The notes: generated by a model from the sequence alone, not told the origin. Positions 24,536 to 34,295 are shown, counted from the first letter of the stretch. The stretch: DNA of 64,000 nt from Nereida sp. MMG025 (GCF_021654165.1 NZ_JAKFZN010000001.1:1-64000), one strand, 5' to 3'. A program made the numbers and translations.

Positions 24536-26317
24536 ATGAGCAGAGAAGATCCGCCCCCTATAATTGCACAGCCATATGACCCTTCCTCAGGGCGGTCGTT
24601 TGAAGTTGTCGACTGGTTTGGCCGAAACAGCGAGTTTCCAATGCGGCCCGCCACCACGGTATCGCCGCTGGTTTGCGGAGAAGATGCCTTCGCCGCTGTC
24701 GCACGGGCGTTGCGCGCTGCGCGAAGCAGCATCAACCTCTGCTTCTGGGGTTTGGACCCCGCAATGTTGCTGGAGCGCGGCACTGAAAATAACTGGGACA
24801 AACAGGCCATTCTAGGCGAAATGCTTTTGGAAAAAGCCAGGAATCCGGCCTTTCGGATCAGAATGGTGGTTTGGGATCATTACAAGGTCGGTATCGGTTC
24901 CGGCGGTAGCGGCGCTGAGGATCCAACCGACGCAGACTTGGGCGGCAATAGCACGAACCTCGCGAAGTTTCGCGAGCTTGTGAAAGACTATCCAAACATC
25001 GAATTTGAGATGACAAATTCGTTGAGCACCAACCCGATCCACCTGTTTCCCAGCTTCCACCAGAAGTCGATTATTATCGACATCGAAAACCCATCCGCGG
25101 CAACAGCATTTGTGATGGGCCACAACATGCTGGTCAATTACTGGTCCTCAGTCAATTTGCGCCGCGTCAGTCCACGGCGTCAGTTCTACCTGAGAACGAT
25201 GGATCAGGTCAGTGCTGATCAATACGCTCAACAGCTTGAAACCGCGCGGAAGAACTACGAATTCTACCGGGATATGACCGGATATGTGCCGCCGCACCAT
25301 GCAGCGACTGTTGAACGTTTCCGACAGGAATATGAAGCACTGCGCGATCTTGAACATGCAGGTCATTTTACCTACCGGACCGAGACGTCATCACGGATCA
25401 AACCCTATCTCGACATCAGTACACAAATTTGGGGCAAGGCTGTCGTAGACGTCTACGCGAACTTCTCGCGCGTGTGGAAAGCAAACACGGGCAATAATCC
25501 ACCAGCCGCGCCTGCGGTATCACGCTTCAGCGGGCGCGCTCGCCGGGCCCCGGCACAAGTTGCCGCGACTTTTCCAAAAGCCTCTCCTCCTGCACGGGAT
25601 ATCGAAAAGCTCTATCTACATGCGATGCAAAACGCTGATCGTTACATTTTGATGGTCAATCAGTATTTCCGAAATTGGCCTCTGACTGACCGGATCATCG
25701 ATTGGTGGGCCACAAATCGCGATATTCCACGCAAGAAACAAGTGCCGATGATGATCGTCACGAATGATTGGAATATCCCAGCCAACATCGACGAGCTCGG
25801 TTTTTTTGATCGCCAGTCCGTACGGACTCAGGCTGGTCATGATGGCGTGACCTTTGACAAGTTCAACGCTGCCGGCACGCCAATCTCGATGACAACGATG
25901 TTGAACGAGGAAGCACCGTACCATTCAACGGTCTATGTCCATGCCAAGCTTTTGCTGGTCGACGATGTCTTTTATTCGATTGGGTCCGCTAACTATAATC
26001 GACGTGGCATGGAAAGCGATCCAGAGCTGAACATCGGCGTTTTGGACGGGCAGGAGGCCCTTCGTCTGCGCCGTGAAATCATGAATATCCTTGTGGGGGA
26101 TCCGATGAACGAATTTGATCGTGGCAACGATCCGATGCTGGCCTTCGCCAAGTGGCAAGACATGGTCGCCCAAAATTCAGTTTTGGCCGGGTCGCCCGTG
26201 CGTCTACCGCACGGCCGGGTCGTGAACTATACGGCAGACGGGCGTGACCCCAATGACGAACGTGCCAACCGATTAGCGCAGATCACGCCACTGGGCGAGG
26301 GAGGCAGTCTTGGTTAA
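24536..26317 (+). CDS. Phospholipase D-family effector (two HKD motifs), Tle5-like
   Basis: 593 residues with two phospholipase D half-sites: HQKSIIID (His175, Lys177) and VHAKLLLVDD with GSANYNRRG (His469, Lys471, Asp476). The large central region and the location behind VgrG and PAAR fit type VI lipase effectors of the Tle5/PldA kind, which attack membrane phospholipids of target cells. The first HKD motif is followed by ENPS rather than the usual Gly-rich strand, so it is somewhat degenerate. The stop overlaps the start region of the Sel1-repeat gene, as expected for an effector-immunity pair. Confidence 0.85.
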   Translation: MSREDPPPIIAQPYDPSSGRSFEVVDWFGRNSEFPMRPATTVSPLVCGEDAFAAVARALRAARSSINLCFWGLDPAMLLERGTENNWDKQAILGEMLLEKARNPAFRIRMVVWDHYKVGIGSGGSGAEDPTDADLGGNSTNLAKFRELVKDYPNIEFEMTNSLSTNPIHLFPSFHQKSIIIDIENPSAATAFVMGHNMLVNYWSSVNLRRVSPRRQFYLRTMDQVSADQYAQQLETARKNYEFYRDMTGYVPPHHAATVERFRQEYEALRDLEHAGHFTYRTETSSRIKPYLDISTQIWGKAVVDVYANFSRVWKANTGNNPPAAPAVSRFSGRARRAPAQVAATFPKASPPARDIEKLYLHAMQNADRYILMVNQYFRNWPLTDRIIDWWATNRDIPRKKQVPMMIVTNDWNIPANIDELGFFDRQSVRTQAGHDGVTFDKFNAAGTPISMTTMLNEEAPYHSTVYVHAKLLLVDDVFYSIGSANYNRRGMESDPELNIGVLDGQEALRLRREIMNILVGDPMNEFDRGNDPMLAFAKWQDMVAQNSVLAGSPVRLPHGRVVNYTADGRDPNDERANRLAQITPLGEGGSLG

Positions 26318-27302
26318 GGTCATGATCTCTGTCGTCGCGACAGTGGGGTTTCTTGGATTGGGTCTATATTTTGCAACGGCTAACACCGTACCAGCGAAGA
26401 ACTTGACGGATAAGATGTGTATGTTCAACGACAGTGACTTGATTGCGCCGAACACCAGTCCGGAAGCAGAACAGATCTACCAGCGGGCCCGCGCGCATGA
26501 CTTGACGATCATGGTCGAGATGCCGGAGACAATACCTGTAGAATTGCGTGGAATCGAGCCTGACAGAGTGGAAGCCCGCAGGCTTTATTCACAGGCGGCC
26601 GAGATAGGCCATGTTGGCGCAATGAACAACCTTTCTGTGTACGAGCAGAACGGTTGGGGGCACTCTGATCCAGATAGTTTTCCACGCGATCACCAAGCGG
26701 CTTTTCGCTGGAACGTCGAAATGGCCCGGCGCGGCGACGTGCGTGGGTATATCGGGATGGGACTCTACCATCATTCCGGTAGGGCGGGGCCTGCTGATCC
26801 TACACGCGCACAAGCGTGCTTTATCGAAGCAGCAAGGCGCGACGATCTTCGAGGTATCCTTCTCCTCGGTCGGCACGACCTAAACCTTTTGCAATCCTTA
26901 CTACCGATCCCGGCGAACCGTGACAGGATTACGCGCGGGAAGGCATTGCTTGAAGAGGTGTCGAGACGTGGTGACCCAGAGGGTTTCGCGCAGCTGTCAC
27001 TGCATTACTTCTTGAAAGAACCGGCGCCACTCAAGCGCGAATACTACGCGCGAGAGGCCGAGAAACTCTCTGATCCGTATTTCGGAACAAACGTGATACC
27101 GATCTACAAGTTTGAAGATCAGCCACTTTATGACCCGGATATGGTGGCCTGTTTAAAAGCACTGGGCCCGTCGGAGGGACCGCTGATAGACGAAAGGTGT
27201 CCGCGTCCAGACGGGCCACTGACCCGCGAGGCCGCCGGATTGCCACCGACACCAGTTCAGCCATTTGATCTGTCGAGCCTTACTGTCATTCGCAGTCGCT
27301 AG
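26310..27302 (+). CDS. Sel1-repeat protein with signal sequence, candidate immunity protein
   Basis: 330 residues. A hydrophobic N-terminus (VMISVVATVGFLGLGLYFAT) indicates export or membrane anchoring in the periplasm. The body has Sel1/TPR-like units: ARRLYSQAAEIGHVGAMNNL, AFRWNVEMARRGDVRGYIGM and ARAQACFIEAARRDDLRGIL patterns. Sel1-repeat periplasmic proteins are known immunity partners of Tle5 phospholipases, so protection against self-intoxication is the best guess. Start is TTG 26310 (inside the effector's 3' end) or ATG 26322; both precede the same signal sequence. Confidence 0.75.
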   Translation: MVKVMISVVATVGFLGLGLYFATANTVPAKNLTDKMCMFNDSDLIAPNTSPEAEQIYQRARAHDLTIMVEMPETIPVELRGIEPDRVEARRLYSQAAEIGHVGAMNNLSVYEQNGWGHSDPDSFPRDHQAAFRWNVEMARRGDVRGYIGMGLYHHSGRAGPADPTRAQACFIEAARRDDLRGILLLGRHDLNLLQSLLPIPANRDRITRGKALLEEVSRRGDPEGFAQLSLHYFLKEPAPLKREYYAREAEKLSDPYFGTNVIPIYKFEDQPLYDPDMVACLKALGPSEGPLIDERCPRPDGPLTREAAGLPPTPVQPFDLSSLTVIRSR

Positions 27303-27308
27303 ACCGAC

Positions 27309-27920
27309 ATGACAGTAAGTGCGATAACCGATGGAGTACATTGGCTTGACGGTCCCGTGAGCGCGGTAGACGTCTGGCAAATGCTTCATTCGAACGCGCA
27401 GGAATGGGAAACTGTCCCCAGGAATTCGCATTTCTTCAAAATCAGAGAAATGTTGGATCAGGCAGACCGAGATGCGCTTAAAAAACTTGAAGATTATGAT
27501 GCTTTGCTCTGGGAGCATCTCTGCTATGGTGCCGGTTGGACGATCATCGGGGCCGTTGCACTTTCGTGGTGCAAGGGGGCCAATTTAGCGCAGATTTCAA
27601 AAATCTGGCAATCTATTTCACCGGAGATTGCGCTGGACCCTGCGACACTCAGAGTGATCGGCATGTTACGGCCACAGTTGCTTCCTGCCAGCGATCGGCT
27701 GAGTGAAATAGCTGCTAGTCTTGAAGGTGATGTATTCCTGATTGCGCTCTCTATAATCGCGTTACAGGGTAAAATTCATGTTGATGTGCAACGCAGCGAA
27801 CTCGAAAACGCACCCGATTTACTGCGGTTTGCTTTGATTTATATGGCTGAAAATGCTGAAGGACAATGTCCGCACGCCGACTTAATTTTAAGTTGGAAAA
27901 CTGATGAGCGGCAACTTTAA
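27309..27920 (+). CDS. Unknown protein, last gene of the type VI effector set
   Basis: 203 residues, soluble, helical; Trp- and Cys-containing segments such as LLWEHLCYGAGWTIIGAVAL (about 66-85) and ENAEGQCPHADLILSW near the end. No signal peptide and no recognised family. ATG 27309 lies six bases after the Sel1 gene, so it is cotranscribed with the VgrG-PAAR-PLD-Sel1 genes. It could be a cytoplasmic chaperone/adaptor for effector loading or a second immunity factor; neither can be shown from sequence. Confidence 0.65.
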   Translation: MTVSAITDGVHWLDGPVSAVDVWQMLHSNAQEWETVPRNSHFFKIREMLDQADRDALKKLEDYDALLWEHLCYGAGWTIIGAVALSWCKGANLAQISKIWQSISPEIALDPATLRVIGMLRPQLLPASDRLSEIAASLEGDVFLIALSIIALQGKIHVDVQRSELENAPDLLRFALIYMAENAEGQCPHADLILSWKTDERQL

Positions 27921-28354
27921 AACTGGACCGCCTCGGGACTACCGTAGTGTTCGTTATTCATCAGTTATGCCGTTTTTTTGCCACGGTTAAGTCTGCTAAG
28001 AATGGCTCGTATTTTCTTGATGCGTGACATAGTGTGCGGCACCGTTCATGGCCGCGGGCCGGTATGGAGACGCGCGGAGCGGGTCCACAATTCGGCGAAC
28101 CCGTGGATCATTTAATCAGTCTGGTTTTCCCATTCCAGATATTTGCGATCATTTGCCCTTACTGTTCTTTGACCTCCTCACACCCGACTACCTTAGATTT
28201 TCGGCTGCTTTCAGTGCGAGCTGCAGCGAATAGCTTTTCCCTGAAAAAATTTTCCGAAACAAGACCGACCTAATTTCCAAGCGTTGTTTCCGCTTTGGCG
28301 ATTTCGTCAAGTCCCCGCCGCAATGCCGCGAATTCACACTTTCCGCCCAAGATG
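27921..28354. other. Non-coding stretch between converging effector and restriction genes
   Basis: About 430 bases with short AT-rich runs (including TTTTTTT near 27970) and short frames without coding character. It separates the rightward type VI set from the leftward res gene and probably contains their terminators; no clear hairpin was found. Confidence 0.4.
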
Positions 28355-31030
28355 CTAGCTTTGGATAGCTCTCGCCAGCTGCTGTCCAGGATCAGATCCA
28401 GCTAGGTCTTTCACGACTGTCAAGAAGACATTTCCGGTTCGTCGTGCCCATAGCCGGCCTATCAGGTCTTTTTCTTGCGCTTCTGGTGCGCCGACGATGT
28501 GTGCTCCTTTATACTCGACTGCGAATAATCGGCCGTCATGAAGCTTAGCCACAAAGTCGGGATAGAACCGGTGACCGTTAGCCCGGGGGAGCCAAAAAGA
28601 GTCGCGGTGGCGAGCCACATTGCGAACCCAGACGTCAACACCGTCAATATTATCTAAGGCCAGCGCGCACTGGAATTCTTCCCCGGAAATGTTGCCATCT
28701 GTGAGCGGCGCACGATCATGGCCGAGCAGGTGGCGGTTCAGTCTAAGTGCGCCAGTTGGCCTGGTCGGAACGTCAGCATAAACGGACGCATCAAACCGGA
28801 TCACCGGAGGAGGCTGATCATTCTCGTGTTTGGTGTCGAACAACGTCGCTTGATACGCTTTTTTGCGTTCACTGTCCCTGATATCAGAGATCTTTCGACG
28901 TAAACGTGCCGCCAGGGCATGTTGCCAGTCGATCAGGGTGCGGATGTTTATCCCTCGGTTGAGAAAATTCACCACTACGCCCGCCAGCCAAGTCTGCATC
29001 TCGCCAGGAGATACATCTTGAACGCGGCATTCACGTTCCAGCCACCGAATGAAGCCCGTTTGCATTTCCCCATCAGACGGTCCTGCGAGCGCGGGTAAAG
29101 ACACCTGTTCCCGGCGGTCTCTGCGATAGACCAGACGATCACCGTCCAGATCTATTTCAACAAGCTCTTCATCGCGACGGAAAGCGAACTCTTGCTCGGA
29201 CAGACGGGCAGGGTGGTTTGTGAGGGACCAATCCGTGCGCTCGAGGATGGCCTCGGCGTCAGCTAAGAAGACCTCACCATTCATCTGCGCCAGAAGCAGG
29301 GGGACCTCGATGACTGCACCTTTGTCCGCGAGTGATCGCCCCGCTTCCACGATTGCACGATGACGCTCTAGTCTTGCCGTAATCTCAGCTTCTGCATCGG
29401 CGGGGGCAAGTCGGGTGATCGCAGTTGCCACCTCGTCTGACACATCACCCCGTATCGCAACGGTAACACTGCCGTCCTCGCGCGGTATCCAGTCAACAGC
29501 TGGATCATCAATTTCGCGTCTTGCAGCGTCGCCATCGGGCAGGTCGAACTGGAAAACCGGCTTGGGGCGCACTGGGTCTGGGTCAAACAACGTCCCCTGT
29601 GGGTCTTGCTCGACAGAGGTGGGCTTCAAAGACTGGCGCACTTCTTCGTCTGTGAAACCCATGTCGATCAGCTTGTCGCGCAGGGCTTCGGCGGCTTCCT
29701 GAAAGGACGGCTCCGACACATGGGCGTAAGACGCGTTCAGGGCTTCATCCTTGCGCCGCGCGGCATAGGGCATCCGCAGAACGCGCCCCAGAAGCTGTTC
29801 GACAGCCGTTGAGGATGACAGGCGTTGCGTGGCGCAGAGGACATAGGCCGACGGGCAATCCCATCCCTCTTTCAGGGCGGCCACGGTGATCACGTGCCGG
29901 GTTTCTTCGGCGGGGTCGCGCAGGTTGACGCCGTCCAACTCGCGCTGTTCGCCGGTCGCGACCTTGATGCGCTCCTCCGGGATAAGCTTTTCCTGGGTCA
30001 GGTAATCCCTCAATTCGCTCACAGTCGGATGCCCGTTCTTCGCCTGTGCCTGATAGAGCGCGATGGGCCGCAGATGCTCCGCCTCATGCAAGGCCTTCTC
30101 CTCAAGCATATGGCGGGTCGCGACCGTCGCGGAGACGGCGGCGCGCCAATCATCATGGGGGCGGACCCGGATCGGAAGCTTGATCATCTCCTCATCCTTC
30201 AGCGCCGCGGCTGTCACGGAGTGAAGGATGTTCGACACACCCCGCGGCGTCGCCGTGAACTCCAGGATGGCCGAGGGGCGGATGCGCGCCTGCAATTCCC
30301 GGGTCAGGCCCGACACGGCGTTATGCGCCTCATCGACGATCATCAGGGGGCGGTGATGGAAGAGCAGATTGGCAAAGCTGAACTTGACCGCGCCTTCACT
30401 CAGCAAGCCGTGGCCCTTCGCGGCATTCGCGTCCTCTGCCGTCACCGTCTCCATCCCTGCGGTGGGCACGCCTGCGAAATGCGCCTCCAGCTCCTCGTGA
30501 TGCGAATAGACACGGCGGCCAACGGTGTTCTTGACCCGAAAGGCCTGAATGGTCGAGACGACGATGCAGGTGTTGCGCGCGATATCCTGCGGGCGGATCG
30601 TGTCGAAAGCCGCGATGTCGAAGACACGGACCCGGCCGCCGAACACCTCGTCAAGGCGACGGCGATAGGGGTGGGCCGGGTCTGCCAAGGCCTCCAGCGT
30701 CTGGGTCTTGATGGCATCGGAAGGCACGAACCACAGCGTCAGGGGATGATCGCGCCGCAAATAGGATCGCCCCGCCAGCTGGATCGCCTCTGCCGCAAGC
30801 AATGTCTTGCCGCCCCCGGTGGGTAGGCGCAGGCAGACATAGGGAACATCGGGAAGCTCTTGCAGGGGGGTGTAGGTGCGGCTGCCTGGTTGAATGCCCA
30901 AAAGCCGTGTTTCCTCATCCTGCCGCGCCACTTCGCGGGCAAAGGCGTCGGCGGGGCCCGAGGCGGCGGCGGTCGTCAGGAACCGATCGAGCGCATCGAG
31001 GGTGGCTTGCTGGTATCGCTTGAGCTGCAT
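28355..31030 (-). CDS. res: Type III restriction enzyme, Res subunit
   Basis: 891 residues. Superfamily 2 helicase: Walker A LPTGGGKT (69-76), DEAH box (233-236), FTATPRG motif III, and motif VI near QLLGRVLRMPY. The C-terminal nuclease site is of the PD-(D/E)xK type: FYPDFVAKLHDG then FAVEYKG (Asp825, Glu839, Lys841). It cleaves unmodified DNA together with Mod using ATP. The start lies two bases after the mod stop, so both are in one operon with mod first, the usual type III order. Sequence looks complete. Confidence 0.92.
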   Translation of the reverse strand: MQLKRYQQATLDALDRFLTTAAASGPADAFAREVARQDEETRLLGIQPGSRTYTPLQELPDVPYVCLRLPTGGGKTLLAAEAIQLAGRSYLRRDHPLTLWFVPSDAIKTQTLEALADPAHPYRRRLDEVFGGRVRVFDIAAFDTIRPQDIARNTCIVVSTIQAFRVKNTVGRRVYSHHEELEAHFAGVPTAGMETVTAEDANAAKGHGLLSEGAVKFSFANLLFHHRPLMIVDEAHNAVSGLTRELQARIRPSAILEFTATPRGVSNILHSVTAAALKDEEMIKLPIRVRPHDDWRAAVSATVATRHMLEEKALHEAEHLRPIALYQAQAKNGHPTVSELRDYLTQEKLIPEERIKVATGEQRELDGVNLRDPAEETRHVITVAALKEGWDCPSAYVLCATQRLSSSTAVEQLLGRVLRMPYAARRKDEALNASYAHVSEPSFQEAAEALRDKLIDMGFTDEEVRQSLKPTSVEQDPQGTLFDPDPVRPKPVFQFDLPDGDAARREIDDPAVDWIPREDGSVTVAIRGDVSDEVATAITRLAPADAEAEITARLERHRAIVEAGRSLADKGAVIEVPLLLAQMNGEVFLADAEAILERTDWSLTNHPARLSEQEFAFRRDEELVEIDLDGDRLVYRRDRREQVSLPALAGPSDGEMQTGFIRWLERECRVQDVSPGEMQTWLAGVVVNFLNRGINIRTLIDWQHALAARLRRKISDIRDSERKKAYQATLFDTKHENDQPPPVIRFDASVYADVPTRPTGALRLNRHLLGHDRAPLTDGNISGEEFQCALALDNIDGVDVWVRNVARHRDSFWLPRANGHRFYPDFVAKLHDGRLFAVEYKGAHIVGAPEAQEKDLIGRLWARRTGNVFLTVVKDLAGSDPGQQLARAIQS

Positions 31031-31032
31031 GG

Positions 31033-32574
31033 TCAGGCCCTCTGTGGCAGGTCGTAGGGCGTCTGCCGGAAAACGATGTTCCGGTCACGCAGGGTGGCTT
31101 CGGACAGGCGGCAGGCCGCGCCATAGACGGTCAGGGGGCCGTCATGGCCCGCATCCTCGCGGATCAGCTGCAACGTGGCATGGGTCAGCACATTGCCCCC
31201 TTGGGCGGAGCGGTCCTTGAGGATCCCGTTGAACAGCAGCGCAATGGTGCGGTCCCCATGTGTGCCCAACACGGGCGAGGCTGTCGGGGCGGTGGTCAAC
31301 GGCGTCTTGGTTTCGGCAAACCAGACATGGCGGGCAAGGTCGGGGAAGCGGATGCCATCGGCAACACGACCCTCCGCATCAAAGACCGCAGGCCCCAGGG
31401 TGCAGAACCGAAAGCCGCCGCCGCCCTGCCAATCGACGTCCTTGGAAATGCCGCCCTGTTCACCCTCGATGACCTTGTGCAGGCGGGTGGCGCAATGGGT
31501 GCGGGCGTGATCGCCCATCTCGACCCCGATCCAGCGCCGCCCCATCTTGTGCGCCACGGCGGCCGTGGTGCCTGAGCCGAGGAAACTGTCGAGCACAAGG
31601 TCGCCAGGGTTGGTGGCGATGTGGAGAATGCGTTGGAGGAGGCGTTCGGGTTTGGGTGTGTCGAAGACAGCAGAACCGAAAAGTTGATTTGCTGAGCGTT
31701 TCGCTTCATCGTTCGTACCAACGTCATCTGCATACCACAGCGTTTCAGGGGTCATACCCGCCAATGAAGACTCAGAAAGAAACTTTTTGAGTCTTGGAAC
31801 ATTTCCACCAGTCTTGCCGAAGTAAATCCTACCTTCGTCAATCAGTTCCCCAAGTTTTTCACGATTGTAGCGCCAACAATTTCCACTTGGGGGAGATATT
31901 TTGCGTCCGTTTGGTGTGGTCACATCATAAAATTGACTAGCGGTACCGTGTCCAGCCTGCGCTGTGATAGCAACTGATTGCCAATTTCCGCGAGGATCAT
32001 CATCGGGATTTCTATAACGTTTTCTTACGTCGTCTGAAATCGGTATTGGGTTTCGTGAAGAAGCGAATTTAACTTTGTCATTCGCATACGAGAGTATGAA
32101 GTCATGCTTGAATGAGAATACGCGCCTATTCTCTCGACTTTTTCTTTTTTCCCAAATTACGCTAGCCACAAAATTCCGCCGCCCGAAAATCTCGTCCATC
32201 ACGACTTTCAGATAATGCCCTTCATTGTCGTCTATGCTGACCCAGATGGAGCCGTCCTCTGACAGGAACTCCCGCAAAAGCATCAGGCGCGGCACGATCA
32301 TCCCCAGCCATTGCGCGTGTTCCAGACTGTCATCGTAATGCTCGAACGCGGAGCGGGTGTTGTAGGGCGGATCGATATAGATGCATTTCACCTTGCCCGC
32401 ATAAAAGGGCAGCAGCGCCTTGAGCGCCTCCAGATTGTCGCCCTGCACCAGCAGGTTGTCCGCCCCGTCCTGTGCCGCGACGCCCAACGTGTCGTCCTCG
32501 GTGAGCAGCCGATACGGCACGGCCTCTGCCGCGCGCAGATGCGCCTCGCGCCCCAACCAGTCCAATGTCGGCAT
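31033..32574 (-). CDS. mod: Type III DNA N6-adenine methyltransferase, Mod subunit
   Basis: 513 residues. DPPY catalytic motif IV (68-71) comes before the SAM-binding motif DSFLGSG (329-335), the beta-class order of type III Mod proteins. The region between (about 140-310) is the target-recognition domain. Its DNA (roughly 31650-32170) is visibly richer in A+T than both ends of the gene, suggesting that the specificity segment was exchanged. ATG 32574 is preferred over GTG 32580 because AGGGGGA is then correctly spaced. Partner of the Res gene downstream. Confidence 0.92.
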   Translation of the reverse strand: MPTLDWLGREAHLRAAEAVPYRLLTEDDTLGVAAQDGADNLLVQGDNLEALKALLPFYAGKVKCIYIDPPYNTRSAFEHYDDSLEHAQWLGMIVPRLMLLREFLSEDGSIWVSIDDNEGHYLKVVMDEIFGRRNFVASVIWEKRKSRENRRVFSFKHDFILSYANDKVKFASSRNPIPISDDVRKRYRNPDDDPRGNWQSVAITAQAGHGTASQFYDVTTPNGRKISPPSGNCWRYNREKLGELIDEGRIYFGKTGGNVPRLKKFLSESSLAGMTPETLWYADDVGTNDEAKRSANQLFGSAVFDTPKPERLLQRILHIATNPGDLVLDSFLGSGTTAAVAHKMGRRWIGVEMGDHARTHCATRLHKVIEGEQGGISKDVDWQGGGGFRFCTLGPAVFDAEGRVADGIRFPDLARHVWFAETKTPLTTAPTASPVLGTHGDRTIALLFNGILKDRSAQGGNVLTHATLQLIREDAGHDGPLTVYGAACRLSEATLRDRNIVFRQTPYDLPQRA

Positions 32575-32778
32575 GTCCACTCCCCCTCATCGGCTCTTGT
32601 CGGCCGTGCCGTTAGCTTAGCAATCCACAGTTTTGACGTCGAGGGTTCATAGCCCTTTGAGTTGTCCACATTAATCAGCGGTGCCGGACTCATCGTCAGA
32701 TTGCCTGACACATATACTGAGCGGGACATAAGCACCATCAAGATCCCCAGCGTAGGCCTATTTCCGGCAGGACCGACC

Positions 32779-33105
32779 ATGACCCGACGAGCACCTGTTT
32801 CAGCGAAGAAGCAATACAAATACAGCGCGTCCGCGGAGGAGCAGGCGCACATCCGGCGGGCCGTGCAGCAAGCCGGGCTTTCCGTTTCCGCTTTTGTTGT
32901 TGAGGCCGCGTTGGGCCGCACGGCAGGCGTGTCTGCCGAAAGCTTTGCCAATGGACTGGCCGTACTTGAGACGACCCAGAAGGAGCTGCGCCGCATTGCC
33001 TACGGGGCGCCGGACGACGCGGACGGCCTTCTCATCCTGTCGAAACTCAACCAGCTGGAGCGGACCATTCGACTCCTAGCATCGGTCAGGGAGTTCGTGC
33101 TTTGA
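32779..33105 (+). CDS. MobC-like mobilization accessory protein
   Basis: 108 residues. A basic N-terminus (MTRRAPVSAKKQYKY) followed by a ribbon-helix-helix-like segment (SAEEQAHIRRAVQQAGLSVSAFV pattern) and a C-terminal helix ending in LNQLERTIRLLASV is typical of MobC-type proteins that assist relaxases at oriT. Its stop overlaps the next start (TTGA), as seen in mob operons. The region 32600-32778 upstream would be the place to look for an oriT. Confidence 0.6.
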   Translation: MTRRAPVSAKKQYKYSASAEEQAHIRRAVQQAGLSVSAFVVEAALGRTAGVSAESFANGLAVLETTQKELRRIAYGAPDDADGLLILSKLNQLERTIRLLASVREFVL

Positions 33106-34253
33106 GGATCAGCTGGTCAAAGCATCACGTCAGTTCCGACCCGGCACAGCCATCGCGCTACCTGTTGGCCGAATATGTGCCGCGTTGGATCAACGGGCGC
33201 AAAGTGATCGAGCAGCGGCGACCGACACCAGAACTCCTTCTGGGCGACCCGTTCGTCATACAATCCTATCTCGCAGTTCAGAGAACGCAGCGGCGATACA
33301 GGTCGCTGGTGTTGTCGTTCCACGAGGATGATATCGATGTTGCGGCATTCAATTCTGGAAGTCCTAAAGAACGGGGTCAGGGATCCGCTGCATTGTCCTT
33401 TACATTGGAGACGGCATTCCCCGGTATTCCGCCTGCGAACCGCCCGCCAATACTGGCCTCGACCCACACTCATTTGGGGCGTCTGGAAATCAATATTGTC
33501 AGTCCGCGTTTCGCTCACCGCGATGTTGGTGCAATTCGCAGTTATAACCCCAACCCACCGAAATCCTCGGCCGGTCGGATATGGTGTACTACCCAAGATC
33601 TTCTGAATGAGGAATTTGGCTGGTACGACCCGAATAGTTCGAAACACCCGGCGCCCGTAGGCCCGGACTGGTTGGAAAGAAAACATCGATCCGCGATGCG
33701 TTCGGGAGTCACCGAGTTCCTTGAAGATCCCCAAGTTTTCATTCTCGATCAGGTCAAGGGTTTAGCCAATCGGCTTGAAACCAAATCGGTCCTCAATTTT
33801 GCTTTGGACCTTGCATCCTGCCTAATGGATGTGGGCTATCGCCTCGGGCCCTTGCGGGATGGGCGTCTGACGGTCAAAGCCAAGGTCGGGTCCGGGGCGA
33901 CCGTATTCAAAGGCGGTGTGTTGGGCGGACGCGCGTCGGCGACACAGGCCGACGAGGATGAACTCTCAAGACTGACGTATGACCGTCTCTGGCGGCGTAT
34001 GGCCGTGATGAATGCTCGACAGTACCGGGTTAACTGGGCAGGCCATGATGCACCCAAGATTGGCGGCAGGCCACACGATCATCCGTACGACCTACCGCTG
34101 CACCATCCTAACTGTCAGCCCCTGGAACGAACCGGCCTGCCAAGGGCAGTTTCTGTAGCTGCGAGGCTGACAACGGTCATCTCAAAGGTTGCTCGCAGAC
34201 TTCAGCACCTTCGAACCGCCGTCCTTGCGGCGGCATCGTTCACATCATCATAA
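33102..34253 (+). CDS. Relaxase-like mobilization protein
   Basis: 383 residues, TTG start coupled to the mobC-like stop. The segment PPILASTHTHLGRLEINIVS (around 117-134) resembles the HxHxxxxxxN metal-binding motif III of relaxases, and LSFHEDDIDV at 71-80 precedes it. A catalytic Tyr near the N-terminus (Tyr20 or Tyr25) is possible. The rest lacks recognisable domains and is shorter than most MobA proteins, which often carry a C-terminal primase. Assignment rests on this motif and on the MobC-like neighbour. Confidence 0.5.
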   Translation: MRISWSKHHVSSDPAQPSRYLLAEYVPRWINGRKVIEQRRPTPELLLGDPFVIQSYLAVQRTQRRYRSLVLSFHEDDIDVAAFNSGSPKERGQGSAALSFTLETAFPGIPPANRPPILASTHTHLGRLEINIVSPRFAHRDVGAIRSYNPNPPKSSAGRIWCTTQDLLNEEFGWYDPNSSKHPAPVGPDWLERKHRSAMRSGVTEFLEDPQVFILDQVKGLANRLETKSVLNFALDLASCLMDVGYRLGPLRDGRLTVKAKVGSGATVFKGGVLGGRASATQADEDELSRLTYDRLWRRMAVMNARQYRVNWAGHDAPKIGGRPHDHPYDLPLHHPNCQPLERTGLPRAVSVAARLTTVISKVARRLQHLRTAVLAAASFTSS

Positions 34254-34295
34254 AGCAGGCTGAACTGCTTAGAACCAAACTGGAGGTCATCCCAT

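Noticed and set aside
28034-28273. 79-codon frame between the type VI set and res
   Set aside because: Ser/Arg-rich with no ribosome site, no motif, and lying in a gap between converging genes.
29825-30826. Long open frame (333 codons) on the plus strand
   Set aside because: It is antisense to the res gene, whose helicase motifs are intact; the plus-strand protein is rich in Arg/His and has no domain.
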